In this document: positions 35,064 through 44,081 of the stretch, in pieces | Numbering within the stretch: the first letter of the stretch is position 1 | Layout of the letters: every line of letters begins with the position of its first letter | NCBI GenBank assembly: GCA_963732695.1 | Contig: CAVTAP010000008.1 | Location: forward strand, 510,677-574,676 | Direction: 5' to 3' | Length of the DNA: 64,000 nt | DNA from: CADEDH01 sp963732695 | Lineage (GTDB): Bacteria > Actinomycetota > Acidimicrobiia > Acidimicrobiales > SZUA-35 | Made by a program: the position numbers and the translations under genes | Notes under the pieces: generated by a model | What the model was told of the DNA's origin: nothing | The model's database searches: none | The model's input: only the letters and a program-made list of their open reading frames with translations

Positions 35064-37097
35064 CTAAAGCGACGGGCCCTTGGCGATTTCGTTCAGGAAG
35101 TCGGCGTTGGTACGGAACGACTTCAGGCGGTCGATGAGCATCTCCACGGCCGGGCCGAAGCTGCCGTCGTCGGCCTTCATGCCCGACAGGACCCGTCGCA
35201 GCTTCCAGGCCACGAGCTGCTCCTGGCGATCGAACAGCAACTCCTCGTGGCGGGTGGAGGAGGCGTCGATGTCGATGGCGGGGTACAGGCGCTTGTCGGC
35301 CAGGCGCCGGTCGAGGCGGATCTCGCAGTTCCCGGTGCCCTTGAACTCCTCGAAGATCACCTCGTCCATACGGGAGCCAGTCTCCACCAGGGCGGTGGCC
35401 AGGATGGTGAGCGAGCCGCCCTCCTCCAGGTTGCGGGCGGCACCGAAGAACCGCTTCGGGGGATAGAGGGCGCCGGCGTCGACCCCGCCCGACATCGAGC
35501 GCCCGGTGGGGGGCACGGTCAGGTTGTAGGCCCGGGCCAACCGGGTGATGCCGTCGACGATCATCACCACATCCTCGCCCGCCTCGACCAGGCGCTTGGC
35601 CCGCTCGATGGTGAGCTCGGCCACGGCGCAGTGCTCCTCCGGCGGCCGGTCGAAGGTGGAGGCCACCACGTCACCCCGGACGAGGTGGCGGCTCATGTCG
35701 GTGACCTCCTCGGGCCGCTCGTCGAGCAGCAGCACGATCAGGCGCACCTCGGGATTGTTGGTCTCGATGGCCCGGGCGATGTCCTTGATGACCGACGTCT
35801 TGCCCGCCTTGGGGGGCGACACGATCAAGGCCCGCTGGCCCTTGCCGATGGGGGCGACCAGATCGATGATCCGGGTGCTCATGTTGAGCGGCTCATCCCG
35901 CATCTCCAGGCGGAGCCGCTGGTCGGGGAAGAGGGGCGTCAGGTCGTCGAAGCGCACCCGGTGACGGTTCTCCTCGGCCGGGAGGTCGTTGACCGTGTGG
36001 ATCTCGTGGAACCCGGGGTTCTTCTCGTTGCGGTTGGCCGGGCGGGACAGGCCGGTGAGCACGTCGCCCTTGCGCAGACCGAACTGGCGGACCTGCTTGA
36101 CCGACACGTACACGTCGTCCTTCGACGGCAGGCAGCCGTCGACCCGGAGGAAGCCGTACCCCTCATCCCGCAGATCGAGCACCCCCGCCACCGGGATCGG
36201 CTCGGCCGAGATCGGCTCGAACACCACCTCGTCGCGCTCCCGGCCCCGGCCCCTGCCCCGGCGCCGGCTGCGGCGGTTGCTCGCATCCGGGTCGTCGCCC
36301 AGCTCACCGTCGGCCTGACCGGGCCGTCCACCGCCCGGGCCGCCGGCGCCGCCCGGGCCGTCCAGCATCAGCTCCCAGTCGGCCAGGGGCTCGCTGTCGG
36401 CCCCATGGTCGTTGCCACCGGGACGGCTGTCCCGCCGGTCATTGCGGTCATTCCGGTCATTCCGGTCGTTGCGGTCATTCCGGTCGGCCCGGTCGTTGCG
36501 GTCGTTCCGCTCGGCCCGGTCGTTGGGGCCGCTCCGATCGTTGCGGCGGTCGCCCCGCCCCTCGCCCCGGTTGCCCTGCCGCTCGCTGCGGGAGGACCCA
36601 CCGACGCCCTGCTCACGGCCGGCGCCCTGCTCACGGCTGGCGCCCTGCCGCGCCGGTACCCGCTCGCGCTCGGCCCGGGGGGCGGGCCGCTCGTCGTCGT
36701 CGCTCTCGTCGTCGGCATCGTCCGACACCGGCTCGACGTGACCGTTGCTGTCGCCGGCGTCGGCGTCGTCGGCCGCCTCGGGAGACTCGTCTCCGTCGCC
36801 GGCCGCCTCGCCGGCACCGTCGTCGACAGGGAGGGCCAGCTGGTCGCCGGCCTCGTCAGCGGCGGCATCGGCGTCGGGCTCGAGCTCACCGTTGGCGGCC
36901 TCGGGGGCGCCATCGTCGGCCGGAGCGGCGTCGCCCATCAGGTTGGCGGCGCCCGACAGCTCCATGATCATGTCGATCAGTTCCGACTTGCGGGCCCGCG
37001 CCGTCGAGGTTCCCCCCAGCGCCGAGATGATCGCCTGCAGCTCGCCCTTTTCCTTCTTCTCGAGTCCACTGCGCTCAACGATCAGTTGGTCGCTCAT
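35064..37097 (-). CDS. rho: Transcription termination factor Rho with a long disordered insertion
   Basis: The 677-residue protein has the N-terminal Rho helix-extension (LEKKEKGELQAIISALGGTSTARARKSELIDMI), the RNA-binding OSB fold (VLDLRDEGYGFLRVDGCLPSKDDVYVS), Walker A SPPKAGKTS, Q/R loops, and the C-terminal ATPase. E. coli Rho is 419 residues; the extra 250 here form an acidic then Arg/Asp/Asn-rich low-complexity insertion with many NDR tripeptides. ATG 37097 has AGGAGT upstream. Rho terminates RNA synthesis; actinobacterial Rho insertions are known to bind RNA. Confidence 0.96.
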   Translation of the reverse strand: MSDQLIVERSGLEKKEKGELQAIISALGGTSTARARKSELIDMIMELSGAANLMGDAAPADDGAPEAANGELEPDADAAADEAGDQLALPVDDGAGEAAGDGDESPEAADDADAGDSNGHVEPVSDDADDESDDDERPAPRAERERVPARQGASREQGAGREQGVGGSSRSERQGNRGEGRGDRRNDRSGPNDRAERNDRNDRADRNDRNDRNDRNDRNDRRDSRPGGNDHGADSEPLADWELMLDGPGGAGGPGGGRPGQADGELGDDPDASNRRSRRRGRGRGRERDEVVFEPISAEPIPVAGVLDLRDEGYGFLRVDGCLPSKDDVYVSVKQVRQFGLRKGDVLTGLSRPANRNEKNPGFHEIHTVNDLPAEENRHRVRFDDLTPLFPDQRLRLEMRDEPLNMSTRIIDLVAPIGKGQRALIVSPPKAGKTSVIKDIARAIETNNPEVRLIVLLLDERPEEVTDMSRHLVRGDVVASTFDRPPEEHCAVAELTIERAKRLVEAGEDVVMIVDGITRLARAYNLTVPPTGRSMSGGVDAGALYPPKRFFGAARNLEEGGSLTILATALVETGSRMDEVIFEEFKGTGNCEIRLDRRLADKRLYPAIDIDASSTRHEELLFDRQEQLVAWKLRRVLSGMKADDGSFGPAVEMLIDRLKSFRTNADFLNEIAKGPSL
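36436..36550. repeat. Degenerate short tandem repeats encoding NDR motifs in rho
   Basis: The top strand carries repeated CGGTCATTC/CGGTCGTTG nonamers, which on the coding strand give runs of Asn-Asp-Arg (RNDRNDRNDRNDR). The period is nine bases, so variation in copy number would keep the frame. It lies in the disordered insertion of Rho. Confidence 0.8.
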
Positions 37098-37370
37098 GGG
37101 AAACACTCCTCACGTGTGCCGGCGGCCCGCGGCCGCCAACGGACTGGGGTAGGTAGGAAACCCTTCGACATCCACACCTTGATCAAACCCGGACGCCCAG
37201 AGAGGGCCGGCCGAGGCTGGTCGACAGAACTATCCGCGGACCCGGGGCGGCTTTCGCCGGTGCACACGAAGGCACCAGGTGAAATCGGCCGTCACCCGGC
37301 CAAACGGAACCACCCCGACCTGCTCCCCGCCAGGCTACCAACACGCCCCGGGAAAAGCCGCTTTCGGCGG

Positions 37371-38753
37371 TCAGACGGGCAGGGCCTCGATCACCTCGAC
37401 CAGGGCGGCGAGGTCGTTGGCCATCGGCCGGAGGTGCTCGGGCCGGCTCAGCAGCTCCGCCAGGAACGGGGGCAGGGCGGGCCGGACGCCCACCGCCTTC
37501 TCCACCGCGTCGGGGAACTTGGCCGCATCGGCGGTGGCCAGGGTGATCATCGGTACCGCCGGGTCCCGCCGGCAGGCCCGGGCGGCGGCCAGGCCCACCG
37601 CGGTGTGGGGGTCGATCACCCGGTCCAGCTCGGTGTGGAGGCGGGCCATCTCGGCCAGCGTGCCCTCGTCGTCGAGACGGAAGCCCGTCATCTCGGCCCG
37701 GATCACGGCCACCCAGGGCTCGGGCACGTCGGCCCGACCCTCGGCCCGGAACCGGGTGAGGAGGTCGGTGACGGCCTCGCTGTCCCGCCCCGACGCCTCC
37801 CACAGAAGGCGCTCGAAGTTCGACGAGACCTGAATGTCCATGCTCGGGCTGAGCGACGGTTCCACCGTGCGGGCCTCGAGGGCCCCGGTGGCGAAGAACC
37901 GGGCCAGCACGTCGTTGCGGTTCGACGCCACCACCAGCTGGTCAACGACCAGGCCCATGCGCTTGGCGTACCAACCGGCCAGCACGTTGCCGAAGTTGCC
38001 GGTGGGCACGGTGAAGCTGACGGGGCCCCCGCCGGGGGCCACGGTGCGGGCGGCGGTGACGTAGTAGACGATCTGGGCCATGATCCGGGCCCAGTTGATC
38101 GAATTCACGGCCGACAGGTGGCGCCCGGCCAGCTGGGGGGCGGCGAAGGCCGCCTTCACCAGGTCCTGGCAGTCGTCGAACGTGCCGTCGACCGCCAGGT
38201 TGTGGATGTTGGGGGCGTCGACCGTGGTCATCTGGCGGCGCTGCACCTCCGACACCCGGCCCGCCGGGTGCAGCACCACGGCGTCGACGTTGGGCCGCCC
38301 GGCCAGGGCCTCGATGGCGGCCGAGCCGGTGTCGCCCGAGGTGGCCCCGATCACCACCACCCGCTGGTGGCGACGGGCCAGCTCCCGGTCCAGCAGCCGG
38401 CCGACGAGCTGGAGGGCGACGTCCTTGAAGGCCAGCGTGGGGCCCTGGGTGAGGTCGAGCAGGTGGTGGTTGTCGCCCAGGTCGATCACGGGGCACACGT
38501 CGCGGTGGCGGAAGGCCCGGTACGCGTCGCCCACCAGGGCGGCCCACTCGTCGGGCTCAACCGCCCCCTCCACGTAGGGCCACATCACCCGGCGGGCCAC
38601 CTCGGCGTAGGGCAGGCCGGGCTCGAGATCGGGCAGGGGGGGCACGGTGGCCGGGCAGTAGAGGCCGCCGTCGGAAGCCAGGCCGGTGAGCAGCACATCG
38701 GCGAACCCCAGCTCGGGGGCGCGTCCCCGGGTGGAGACGTAGGTGATGGCCAT
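37371..38753 (-). CDS. thrC: Threonine synthase
   Basis: The 460-residue PLP enzyme starts MAITYVSTRGRAPELGFADVLLTGLASDGGLYCP, the long-type threonine synthase N-terminus. It has the PLP lysine in PTLAFKDVALQ and the phosphate loop GATSGDTGSAAIEAL. It converts O-phosphohomoserine to threonine. It follows hom by 36 bp. Homoserine kinase (thrB), which normally sits next to these genes, is not present in this window. The 273 bp between its stop and rho hold no gene. Confidence 0.95.
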   Translation of the reverse strand: MAITYVSTRGRAPELGFADVLLTGLASDGGLYCPATVPPLPDLEPGLPYAEVARRVMWPYVEGAVEPDEWAALVGDAYRAFRHRDVCPVIDLGDNHHLLDLTQGPTLAFKDVALQLVGRLLDRELARRHQRVVVIGATSGDTGSAAIEALAGRPNVDAVVLHPAGRVSEVQRRQMTTVDAPNIHNLAVDGTFDDCQDLVKAAFAAPQLAGRHLSAVNSINWARIMAQIVYYVTAARTVAPGGGPVSFTVPTGNFGNVLAGWYAKRMGLVVDQLVVASNRNDVLARFFATGALEARTVEPSLSPSMDIQVSSNFERLLWEASGRDSEAVTDLLTRFRAEGRADVPEPWVAVIRAEMTGFRLDDEGTLAEMARLHTELDRVIDPHTAVGLAAARACRRDPAVPMITLATADAAKFPDAVEKAVGVRPALPPFLAELLSRPEHLRPMANDLAALVEVIEALPV

Positions 38754-38789
38754 CGCCCGGCTACTCCCCCGCTCGGTTCATCCGTCGGC

Positions 38790-40082
38790 TCATTCGCCGA
38801 CCACGCGCAGGACGCTGCCGATGCCGGCCACCACGTCGAGGCGGCGGAGGTCGGCCAGGGTGGCCCGCAGGTTGCGCTCGATGGCCCGGTGGGTGATGAA
38901 GGCGATGCGGGCTCCACTACCCAGTCCCTGCTGTTCCATCGACCGGATCGACACCCCGTGGGCGCCGAAGGCCCCGGCCACGGCGGCCAGCACGCCGGGG
39001 GCGTCGGTGACCTCCAGGTTCACGTAGTACACGCTGGCCAGGTCGTCGATGGAGCGGATCTTGGCCCGGGCCCCGGTGGGGACGGGGCGGTGGTGACCCC
39101 GGAGACGGTTGGCGGCGGCGTCGACCACGTCGCCCAGCACGGCCGAGGCGGTGGGCCGGCCGCCGGCGCCGCGGCCGTAGAACATGAGCTCGCCGGCGGC
39201 GGTGCCCTCCACGAACACGGCGTTGAAGCTGTCGCGCACCGAGGCCAGCGGGTGGTCGACGGGAACCATGGCCGGATGCACCCGGACCCCGATCTCCCGC
39301 CGGCCGGCGCTCCCCTCCGCCGGGGGGAAGGCCTCGGCGATGGCCAGCAGCTTGATCTCGTAGCCCAGGCGGTGGGCGTAGTCGATGTCGGCGTCGGTGA
39401 TGCCGGCGATGCCCTCGTGGAACACGTCGCCCGCCACCACCTGCTCGCCGAACGCGATGGAGGCCAGGATGGCGGCCTTGGCCCCGGCGTCGTAGCCCTC
39501 AACGTCGGCCGTGGGGTCGCGTTCGGCGTAGCCCAGGTGCTGGGCCTCGGCCAGGGCCTCGGCGTAGCTGACGCCGTCGACGCTCATCTGGGTGAGGATG
39601 TAGTTGGTGGTGCCGTTGACGATGCCGAGCAGGCGGGTGACGTCCTCCCCCAGGAGCGACTCCCGCAGGGGGCGCACGATGGGGATGGCGCCGGCCACGG
39701 CCGCCTCGAACAGCAGGTCGACCCCGGCGGCGTCGGCATCGGCGTAGAGGTCGGCCCCCACGTTGGCCAGCAACTCCTTGTTGCCGGTGACCACCGACTT
39801 GCCCGAGCGCAGGGCGCTCTGGATGAGGCTGCGGGCCGGCTCGATGCCGCCGATGACCTCCACCACCAGGTCGATCGTGGGGTCGTCGACCACCGACTGG
39901 GCGTCGGTGGTGAGCAGGGTGGGGTCGAGATCACCGGCCCGTTCCTTGGTGATCGAGCGGACGGCCACCCGGGCCAGCTCCAGTTCCACGCCGCTGGCGG
40001 CGGCGATGGCGGCTCGGCGTTCGTTCAGCAGCTCGACGAAGGCACCACCGACGATGCCACAACCCAGGAGTCCGATTCTCAC
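38790..40082 (-). CDS. hom: Homoserine dehydrogenase
   Basis: The 430-residue protein has the Rossmann start MRIGLLGCGIVGGAFVELL, the catalytic region AAVAGAIPIVRPLRESLLGEDV with GIVNGTTNYILT, and a C-terminal ACT domain (YYVNLEVTDAPGVLAAVAGAFGAHGVSIRSMEQQG). The ACT domain usually gives threonine feedback inhibition. It reduces aspartate semialdehyde to homoserine and precedes thrC. A monofunctional enzyme, with no aspartokinase domain, is typical of Actinomycetota. Confidence 0.96.
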   Translation of the reverse strand: MRIGLLGCGIVGGAFVELLNERRAAIAAASGVELELARVAVRSITKERAGDLDPTLLTTDAQSVVDDPTIDLVVEVIGGIEPARSLIQSALRSGKSVVTGNKELLANVGADLYADADAAGVDLLFEAAVAGAIPIVRPLRESLLGEDVTRLLGIVNGTTNYILTQMSVDGVSYAEALAEAQHLGYAERDPTADVEGYDAGAKAAILASIAFGEQVVAGDVFHEGIAGITDADIDYAHRLGYEIKLLAIAEAFPPAEGSAGRREIGVRVHPAMVPVDHPLASVRDSFNAVFVEGTAAGELMFYGRGAGGRPTASAVLGDVVDAAANRLRGHHRPVPTGARAKIRSIDDLASVYYVNLEVTDAPGVLAAVAGAFGAHGVSIRSMEQQGLGSGARIAFITHRAIERNLRATLADLRRLDVVAGIGSVLRVVGE

Positions 40083-40137
40083 GGAGCCGAGAGTAGTGGG
40101 GCCCGGCTCCCACCCCTCGGCCGGTTTCCGTCACAGG

Positions 40138-40179
40138 GTCCGGCAGATCCACCACGACACGTCCGGCAGATCCACCACG
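40138..40179. repeat. 19-bp direct repeat, 23-bp period
   Basis: GTCCGGCAGATCCACCACG occurs at 40138-40156 and 40161-40179 in the divergent intergenic region between hom and the UGSC gene. Two close direct copies at this spacing could be operator sites for one of the divergent genes. No matching regulator is nearby. Confidence 0.7.
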
Positions 40180-40225
40180 GCCGGCCGCTGTGGGCGGAGG
40201 AGAAGGCCCGGAAGTAGGGTGGGCC

Positions 40226-41957
40226 ATGGCTGAGTACTCCGTGGTGTGGCCCCGAGGGCCCAAGACGGCCAAGCTCGTGGAGCTGGCCCCCCGCCTCGAC
40301 TCGCTGGAGGGCCGCAAGGTCGCCTTCCTGTGGGACTACCTGTTCCGGGGCGACGAGATCTTCCCCATCCTGGAGCGGGAGCTGGCCGCCCGGTACCCGG
40401 GCGTGACCTTCGTGCCGTTCAGCGAGTTCGGCACCACCCACGGCGAGGGCGAGCACGAGGTGCTGGCCAACCTGGCCCACCGCTTCACCGAGCTGGAGGT
40501 CGACGCCGTCGTCTCCGGGATGGGCTGTTGAGGCAGCTGCACGCCCGCCGTGTTGCGGGCATCTGCTGCTGCTGAGCTGGCCGGCGTTCCCACGTCGTCG
40601 CTGGTGTGCGAGGGGTTCCTGGGCCAGGCCGCCACCACCGCGGTGGGCCTCGGCATGCCCAACCTGGCCGTGGCCCCGGTGCCGGGCCACGTCGACACCC
40701 AGGCCTACGAGGTGCTGGAGCGCAACGTGCTGGAGGTGACGCTGCCGGCCGTGATCGACAACCTGGTGTCGCCCCGCCCCGATGCGGTGGAGGTGGCCGA
40801 CCCGGGCCGCACCGACATGGTGTTCACCGGCTCGGTCGAGGAGGTCAACCGGCTGTACTACGAGAACGGCTGGTCCGACGGGCTGCCGATCGTGCCCCCC
40901 ACGATCGAGGCGGTGGAGGCGTTCCTGGCCTTCACCGATCTCGACGCCGAGCACAGCTTCGGCCCCCTCCTGCCCGACAACCGGGCCGCCACCGTGTGGT
41001 CGGTGGCGGTGAACGGGGTGATGGCGGGGTGCCGGCCGGAGTACCTGCCGGTGTTGCTGGCCATCGCCGAGGGGCTGGCCGACCCGGCCTACGGCGTGGA
41101 GCACTCGGGCAACACCCCGGGGGCCGACACCCTGATCACGGTCAACGGGCCGATCGCGGCCCAGCTCGGGTTCAACTGCGAGCAGGGGGTGCTGCGCGAC
41201 GGGTTCCAGGCCAACACATCGGTGGGCCGGTTCCTCCGGCTGTACCTGCGCAACGTGGCCGGGTTCCTGCCGTGGCAGACCGACAAGGCCACCTTCGGCA
41301 ACACCTGGCGGGTGGCCATGGCCGAGAACGAGGCGGCGCTGGCCAAGATGGGGTGGGAGCCGCAGAGTGCCGACTTCGGCTTCGCCCCGGGCGACAACGC
41401 CGTCACCATCTCCCGCTACACGGGGGGCGGCGTGGTCACCTCGGTGTTCGGGTCGACCCCGGAGGAGATGGTCGACTACCTGGCCGACGGCCTGGCCAAG
41501 ATCGGGGGCTGGGAGTACGTGTTCACCATCGGGGTGGCGGGTGGGACCTACCGGCCGCTGCTGCTGTTGTCGCCGGTGCTGGCCGAGACGATCGCCAGGG
41601 CCGGCTGGAGCCGGGCCGACCTCAAGCAGGCGCTGTGGGAGAAGGCCCGGATCCCGGCCTGGCAGTTCGAGCACTATCTCGGGCACTGGACGAACCTGGT
41701 GCCGGGCCGGCGGTCAGCTGGAGGACTTCGTCAACATGCGGCGGGCGCCGAAGGTGTACGCCGAGTCGGCCGATCCCGACCGGCTGGTGCCCGTGTGCAC
41801 GGAGGCCGGGCACATTTCGATCGCCGTGACCGGCGATCCGCTGCGGACCAACGCCTACGTGTTCGCCCACAACGGGATGCTCGGGTTCCCCGTGGCCAAG
41901 AAGGTCCGGCTGCCCGACGGCTGGGAGGCCAAGCTGTCCGCCGCCCGCGCCCGGTGA
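40226..41957 (+). CDS. UGSC-family selenoprotein with a C-terminal second domain (in-frame TGA; frameshift near the 3' end)
   Basis: ATG 40226 (MAEYSVVWPRGPKTAKL) opens a frame that meets TGA at 40529 in the context SGMGC-TGA-GSCTPAVLRAS, and then continues in the same frame. This is the C-U-G-S-C signature of the UGSC (seleno)protein family, so the TGA most likely encodes selenocysteine 102, paired with Cys105 in a UxxC redox motif. Residues 1-190 form the UGSC domain. From NGWSDGLPIVPPT onward is a second domain of about 380 residues. Within 41702-41713 the frame changes; a four-base GGCC-type insertion would explain it, and the tail GQLEDFVNMRRAPKV continues to 41957. The function is unknown; thiol-redox chemistry is likely. 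Confidence 0.82.
40533..40569 (+). promoter_or_regulatory. SECIS-like hairpin directly after the in-frame TGA
   Basis: GCAGC (40533-40537) pairs with GCTGC (40565-40569), and GCCCGC (40543-40548) with GCGGGC (40555-40560). A small internal loop separates the stems and the apical loop is CGTGTT, with unpaired G bases. The loop starts 18 nt after the TGA. Bacterial SECIS elements are short hairpins inside the coding sequence at this distance with a G in the apical loop, which SelB binds. The fit is good by eye, but folding energy was not computed. Confidence 0.7.
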
Positions 41958-41974
41958 GGGGCCGCCCCCCTCGA

Positions 41975-42089
41975 ACTGTGGCGCCCGGTGCTGGATTTTC
42001 GCGTCGGGGCCACAGATCGCGGGTTGGGCCGAATCCATCGTCGATCTGTGGCGCGTGGTGCTGGATTTTGCGCGCTGGCGCCACAGATC
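41975..42089. repeat. Two tandem copies of a hairpin element with ATCTGTGGCGC-type arms
   Basis: The second copy has perfect 12-bp arms, GATCTGTGGCGC at 42043-42054 and GCGCCACAGATC at 42078-42089. The first copy (41975-42018) has shorter, imperfect arms (CTGTGGCG.. / ..GGCCACAG). Both loops share GGTGCTGGATTTT. The copies are 67-70 bp apart and sit between the UGSC gene and its paralogue, like a REP-type intergenic element. The downstream frame remains open through the second copy. Confidence 0.75.
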
Positions 42090-42093
42090 CAGG

Positions 42094-43329
42094 GTGGGGG
42101 TGGGCGGTGGCGGGGGCGAGAGCCTGTGGGTGGCGATCCCGGCGGCCCAGCGGCGCGATGGCAGCTGGATCGACGACACGTTGGTGACCCGCACGGCGGA
42201 GGCGGCCGCCGCCGCCGCCCGGGAGCCGGGCGGGGGTGGGCTGGGCCCGTCGGCCACCCGGGCGCCCGACGCCGGGCGCTTCCCCCGCCAGCGGGTGGAG
42301 CTGTTCCGGGGGCCGGGGGCGGCCGAGGCCGTCGACACTGCGTTCCGCCGCCGGGGGTGGACCGACGGACTGCCGGTGGTGGCGCCCACCACGGCCCGGG
42401 TGGCCGACCTGGTGGCGGTGTCGGGCCGCAACCCCCAGGAGGTGGTGGGTGAGCTGGCCCCTCTCGGCGGGCTGGCCACGGTGGAGCGGGTGGCGGCCAA
42501 CGCCGTGATGGCGGGGTGCGGGCCGGAGCAGTTCGGCTACGTGCTGGCCGCCGTGAGCGCGGTGTGCGACCCGGCGTTCAACCTGGCCGGGGTGCAGACC
42601 ACCGACGAGAACGTGGCCCCGCTGGTGGTGATCAGCGCCCCGGCCGCCGCCCGCGGCCGGGCCGAGCTGAACGCCGGTTTCGGGGTGCTGGGGCCGGGGT
42701 GGCGGGGCAACGCCACCATCGGGCGGGCCGTGCGGTTCGCCCTCAACAACCTGGGCGGGGGCTGGCCCGGGGTGGTGGCCTTCGCCGGGGCCGGCCAGCC
42801 CGGCCGGTACACGCTGGTGGTGCCGGAGGACGACGAGACCTGCCCCTGGCCGCCGCTACGGGTGGCGTTGGGGCACGGGGTCGACGACGCCGTGGTGGTG
42901 GTGGGCCGGGCCGAGAGCGCGGTGAACGTGACCGGTGGGGTGGCCGAGGTCGTGTCGGCCATGGGCTCGGCGCCGTCGGCGTTCACCGCCCTGCACGGCG
43001 GGTCGGCCGCCGTGCTGCTGGCGCCCCATACGGCCCGGGAGCTGGCCGGGAGGGGACTGTCCCGGCGGGACGTGGCCGAGCGGCTGTGCGCCGAGGCCCG
43101 CATACCGGACGACGTGTGGCGCCGGTTCTGGGTGGCCGGGGCGGTGAAGGGCGCCGCTGCTCTCGCCGGCGCCACCGGCAGGGGCGACGGCGGCGGGGTG
43201 CCGGTGCTGGCCGACCCCGACCGGCTGCTCGTGGTGGTTGCCGGGGGCACGATCCCCATTCCTCAGCACGTCTGGTTCCCCGGCTGGGGCTTCCCTCCGG
43301 CCCACGTGGTCCGGGTCGTGGGCCGTTGA
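42094..43329 (+). CDS. Paralogue of the C-terminal domain of the UGSC selenoprotein
   Basis: About 411 residues. The core aligns with the neighbour: RGWTDGLPVVAPTTARV matches NGWSDGLPIVPPTIEAV, and VAANAVMAGCGPEQFGYVLAAVSAVCDPAF matches VAVNGVMAGCRPEYLPVLLAIAEGLADPAY. Later GGVAEVVSAMGSAP and ARIPDDVWRRFW also match. It has no UGSC motif. The start is uncertain: GTG 42094, 42100 and 42130 are possible, and the frame is open from GTG 42055 through the hairpin repeat. A shared pathway with the selenoprotein is inferred from adjacency and homology. Confidence 0.72.
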   Translation: MGVGGGGGESLWVAIPAAQRRDGSWIDDTLVTRTAEAAAAAAREPGGGGLGPSATRAPDAGRFPRQRVELFRGPGAAEAVDTAFRRRGWTDGLPVVAPTTARVADLVAVSGRNPQEVVGELAPLGGLATVERVAANAVMAGCGPEQFGYVLAAVSAVCDPAFNLAGVQTTDENVAPLVVISAPAAARGRAELNAGFGVLGPGWRGNATIGRAVRFALNNLGGGWPGVVAFAGAGQPGRYTLVVPEDDETCPWPPLRVALGHGVDDAVVVVGRAESAVNVTGGVAEVVSAMGSAPSAFTALHGGSAAVLLAPHTARELAGRGLSRRDVAERLCAEARIPDDVWRRFWVAGAVKGAAALAGATGRGDGGGVPVLADPDRLLVVVAGGTIPIPQHVWFPGWGFPPAHVVRVVGR

Positions 43330-43397
43330 CGAGCGCCGACCGTGACACGCAGGTCGCCCGATGCTGGCCGACCGCTAAACCAGTACATTTCACATAG

Positions 43398-43892
43398 ATG
43401 TGGAAAACGAAGGTCAGCTGGCTTCTGCCGGGGGTGACTCTGACCCATGTCAGCGAACGTGCCGATCTCGCCGGGCGGGACCGGAGGCGCTCAGGCCGGG
43501 CGAGCCAAACCAGTTCATCGGGGGCATTGACCGCAACGGTGGAGGACGGCCGGCTGACGGCCCGCCTGCACCAGCCGGGTATCAGCCTGTTGACCCCTGT
43601 TCTTCGTGCCCGGCTGGTGCAGGAGGACCACGGAATCGTGATCAAGGGCGAGATGCTGCCCACCCAGCTCATCGCGTTGTTGCTGTGGCTGGTGGCGGCG
43701 ATAGTCCTGGCTGGGGCGGCCGTCCAAGCCGTGGCCGCCGGCAACGCCTGGGCAATGGGCCTGGCGGCAGCGATGGTCACAGCGTTCGCCGCGGCCACCC
43801 CCGGCCTGTGGCGCACCGCATGCCGCCACCAGCAGCAATCGATCGAGCGGTTGGAAGCGGCGATCCTCGCCCGTTTCGCCGTCGACGACTGA
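43398..43892 (+). CDS. Small two-helix membrane protein of a local tandem family (W-x-L-P-G motif)
   Basis: The 164-residue protein starts MWKTKVSWLLPGVTLTHVSERADL. It has two adjacent helices (about 93-111 and 115-133), then ATPGLWRTACRHQQQSIERLEAAILARFAVDD. The gene at 45216 shares the N-terminal W-x-L-P-G-x-T-L motif, the helix pair, the ATPxLWR-RHQ turn and the terminal RFAVDD, so the two are paralogues. No outside family is recognised. The N-terminal Arg/Ser-rich stretch is not shared. Confidence 0.65.
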   Translation: MWKTKVSWLLPGVTLTHVSERADLAGRDRRRSGRASQTSSSGALTATVEDGRLTARLHQPGISLLTPVLRARLVQEDHGIVIKGEMLPTQLIALLLWLVAAIVLAGAAVQAVAAGNAWAMGLAAAMVTAFAAATPGLWRTACRHQQQSIERLEAAILARFAVDD

Positions 43893-44081
43893 TCGGCCGC
43901 CCCGTCACACCGGCCGGCGAACCGGGCGCCCGCGGGCCGCTGAGCGACCGGCAGGCACTCGCTTTCACGGCGGACGCGGGATGAAGGGCGATTGGGTGCG
44001 GGGCTGACCAAGGAGGACGCGTTTCGGGGGTCGGACGCCGGGGCCGGGCTGGACGGCCGGGCGGCGTGAAAGTATGGGGCG

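Noticed and set aside
35247..40217. A 1,656-codon open frame on the plus strand
   Set aside because: Antisense to rho, thrC and hom, with His/Gly/Val composition typical of reverse frames in GC-rich DNA.
40226..40531. A short 101-residue protein ending at TGA 40529
   Set aside because: The frame continues with strong family similarity after the TGA, the TGA sits at the U of the UGSC motif, and a SECIS-like hairpin follows.
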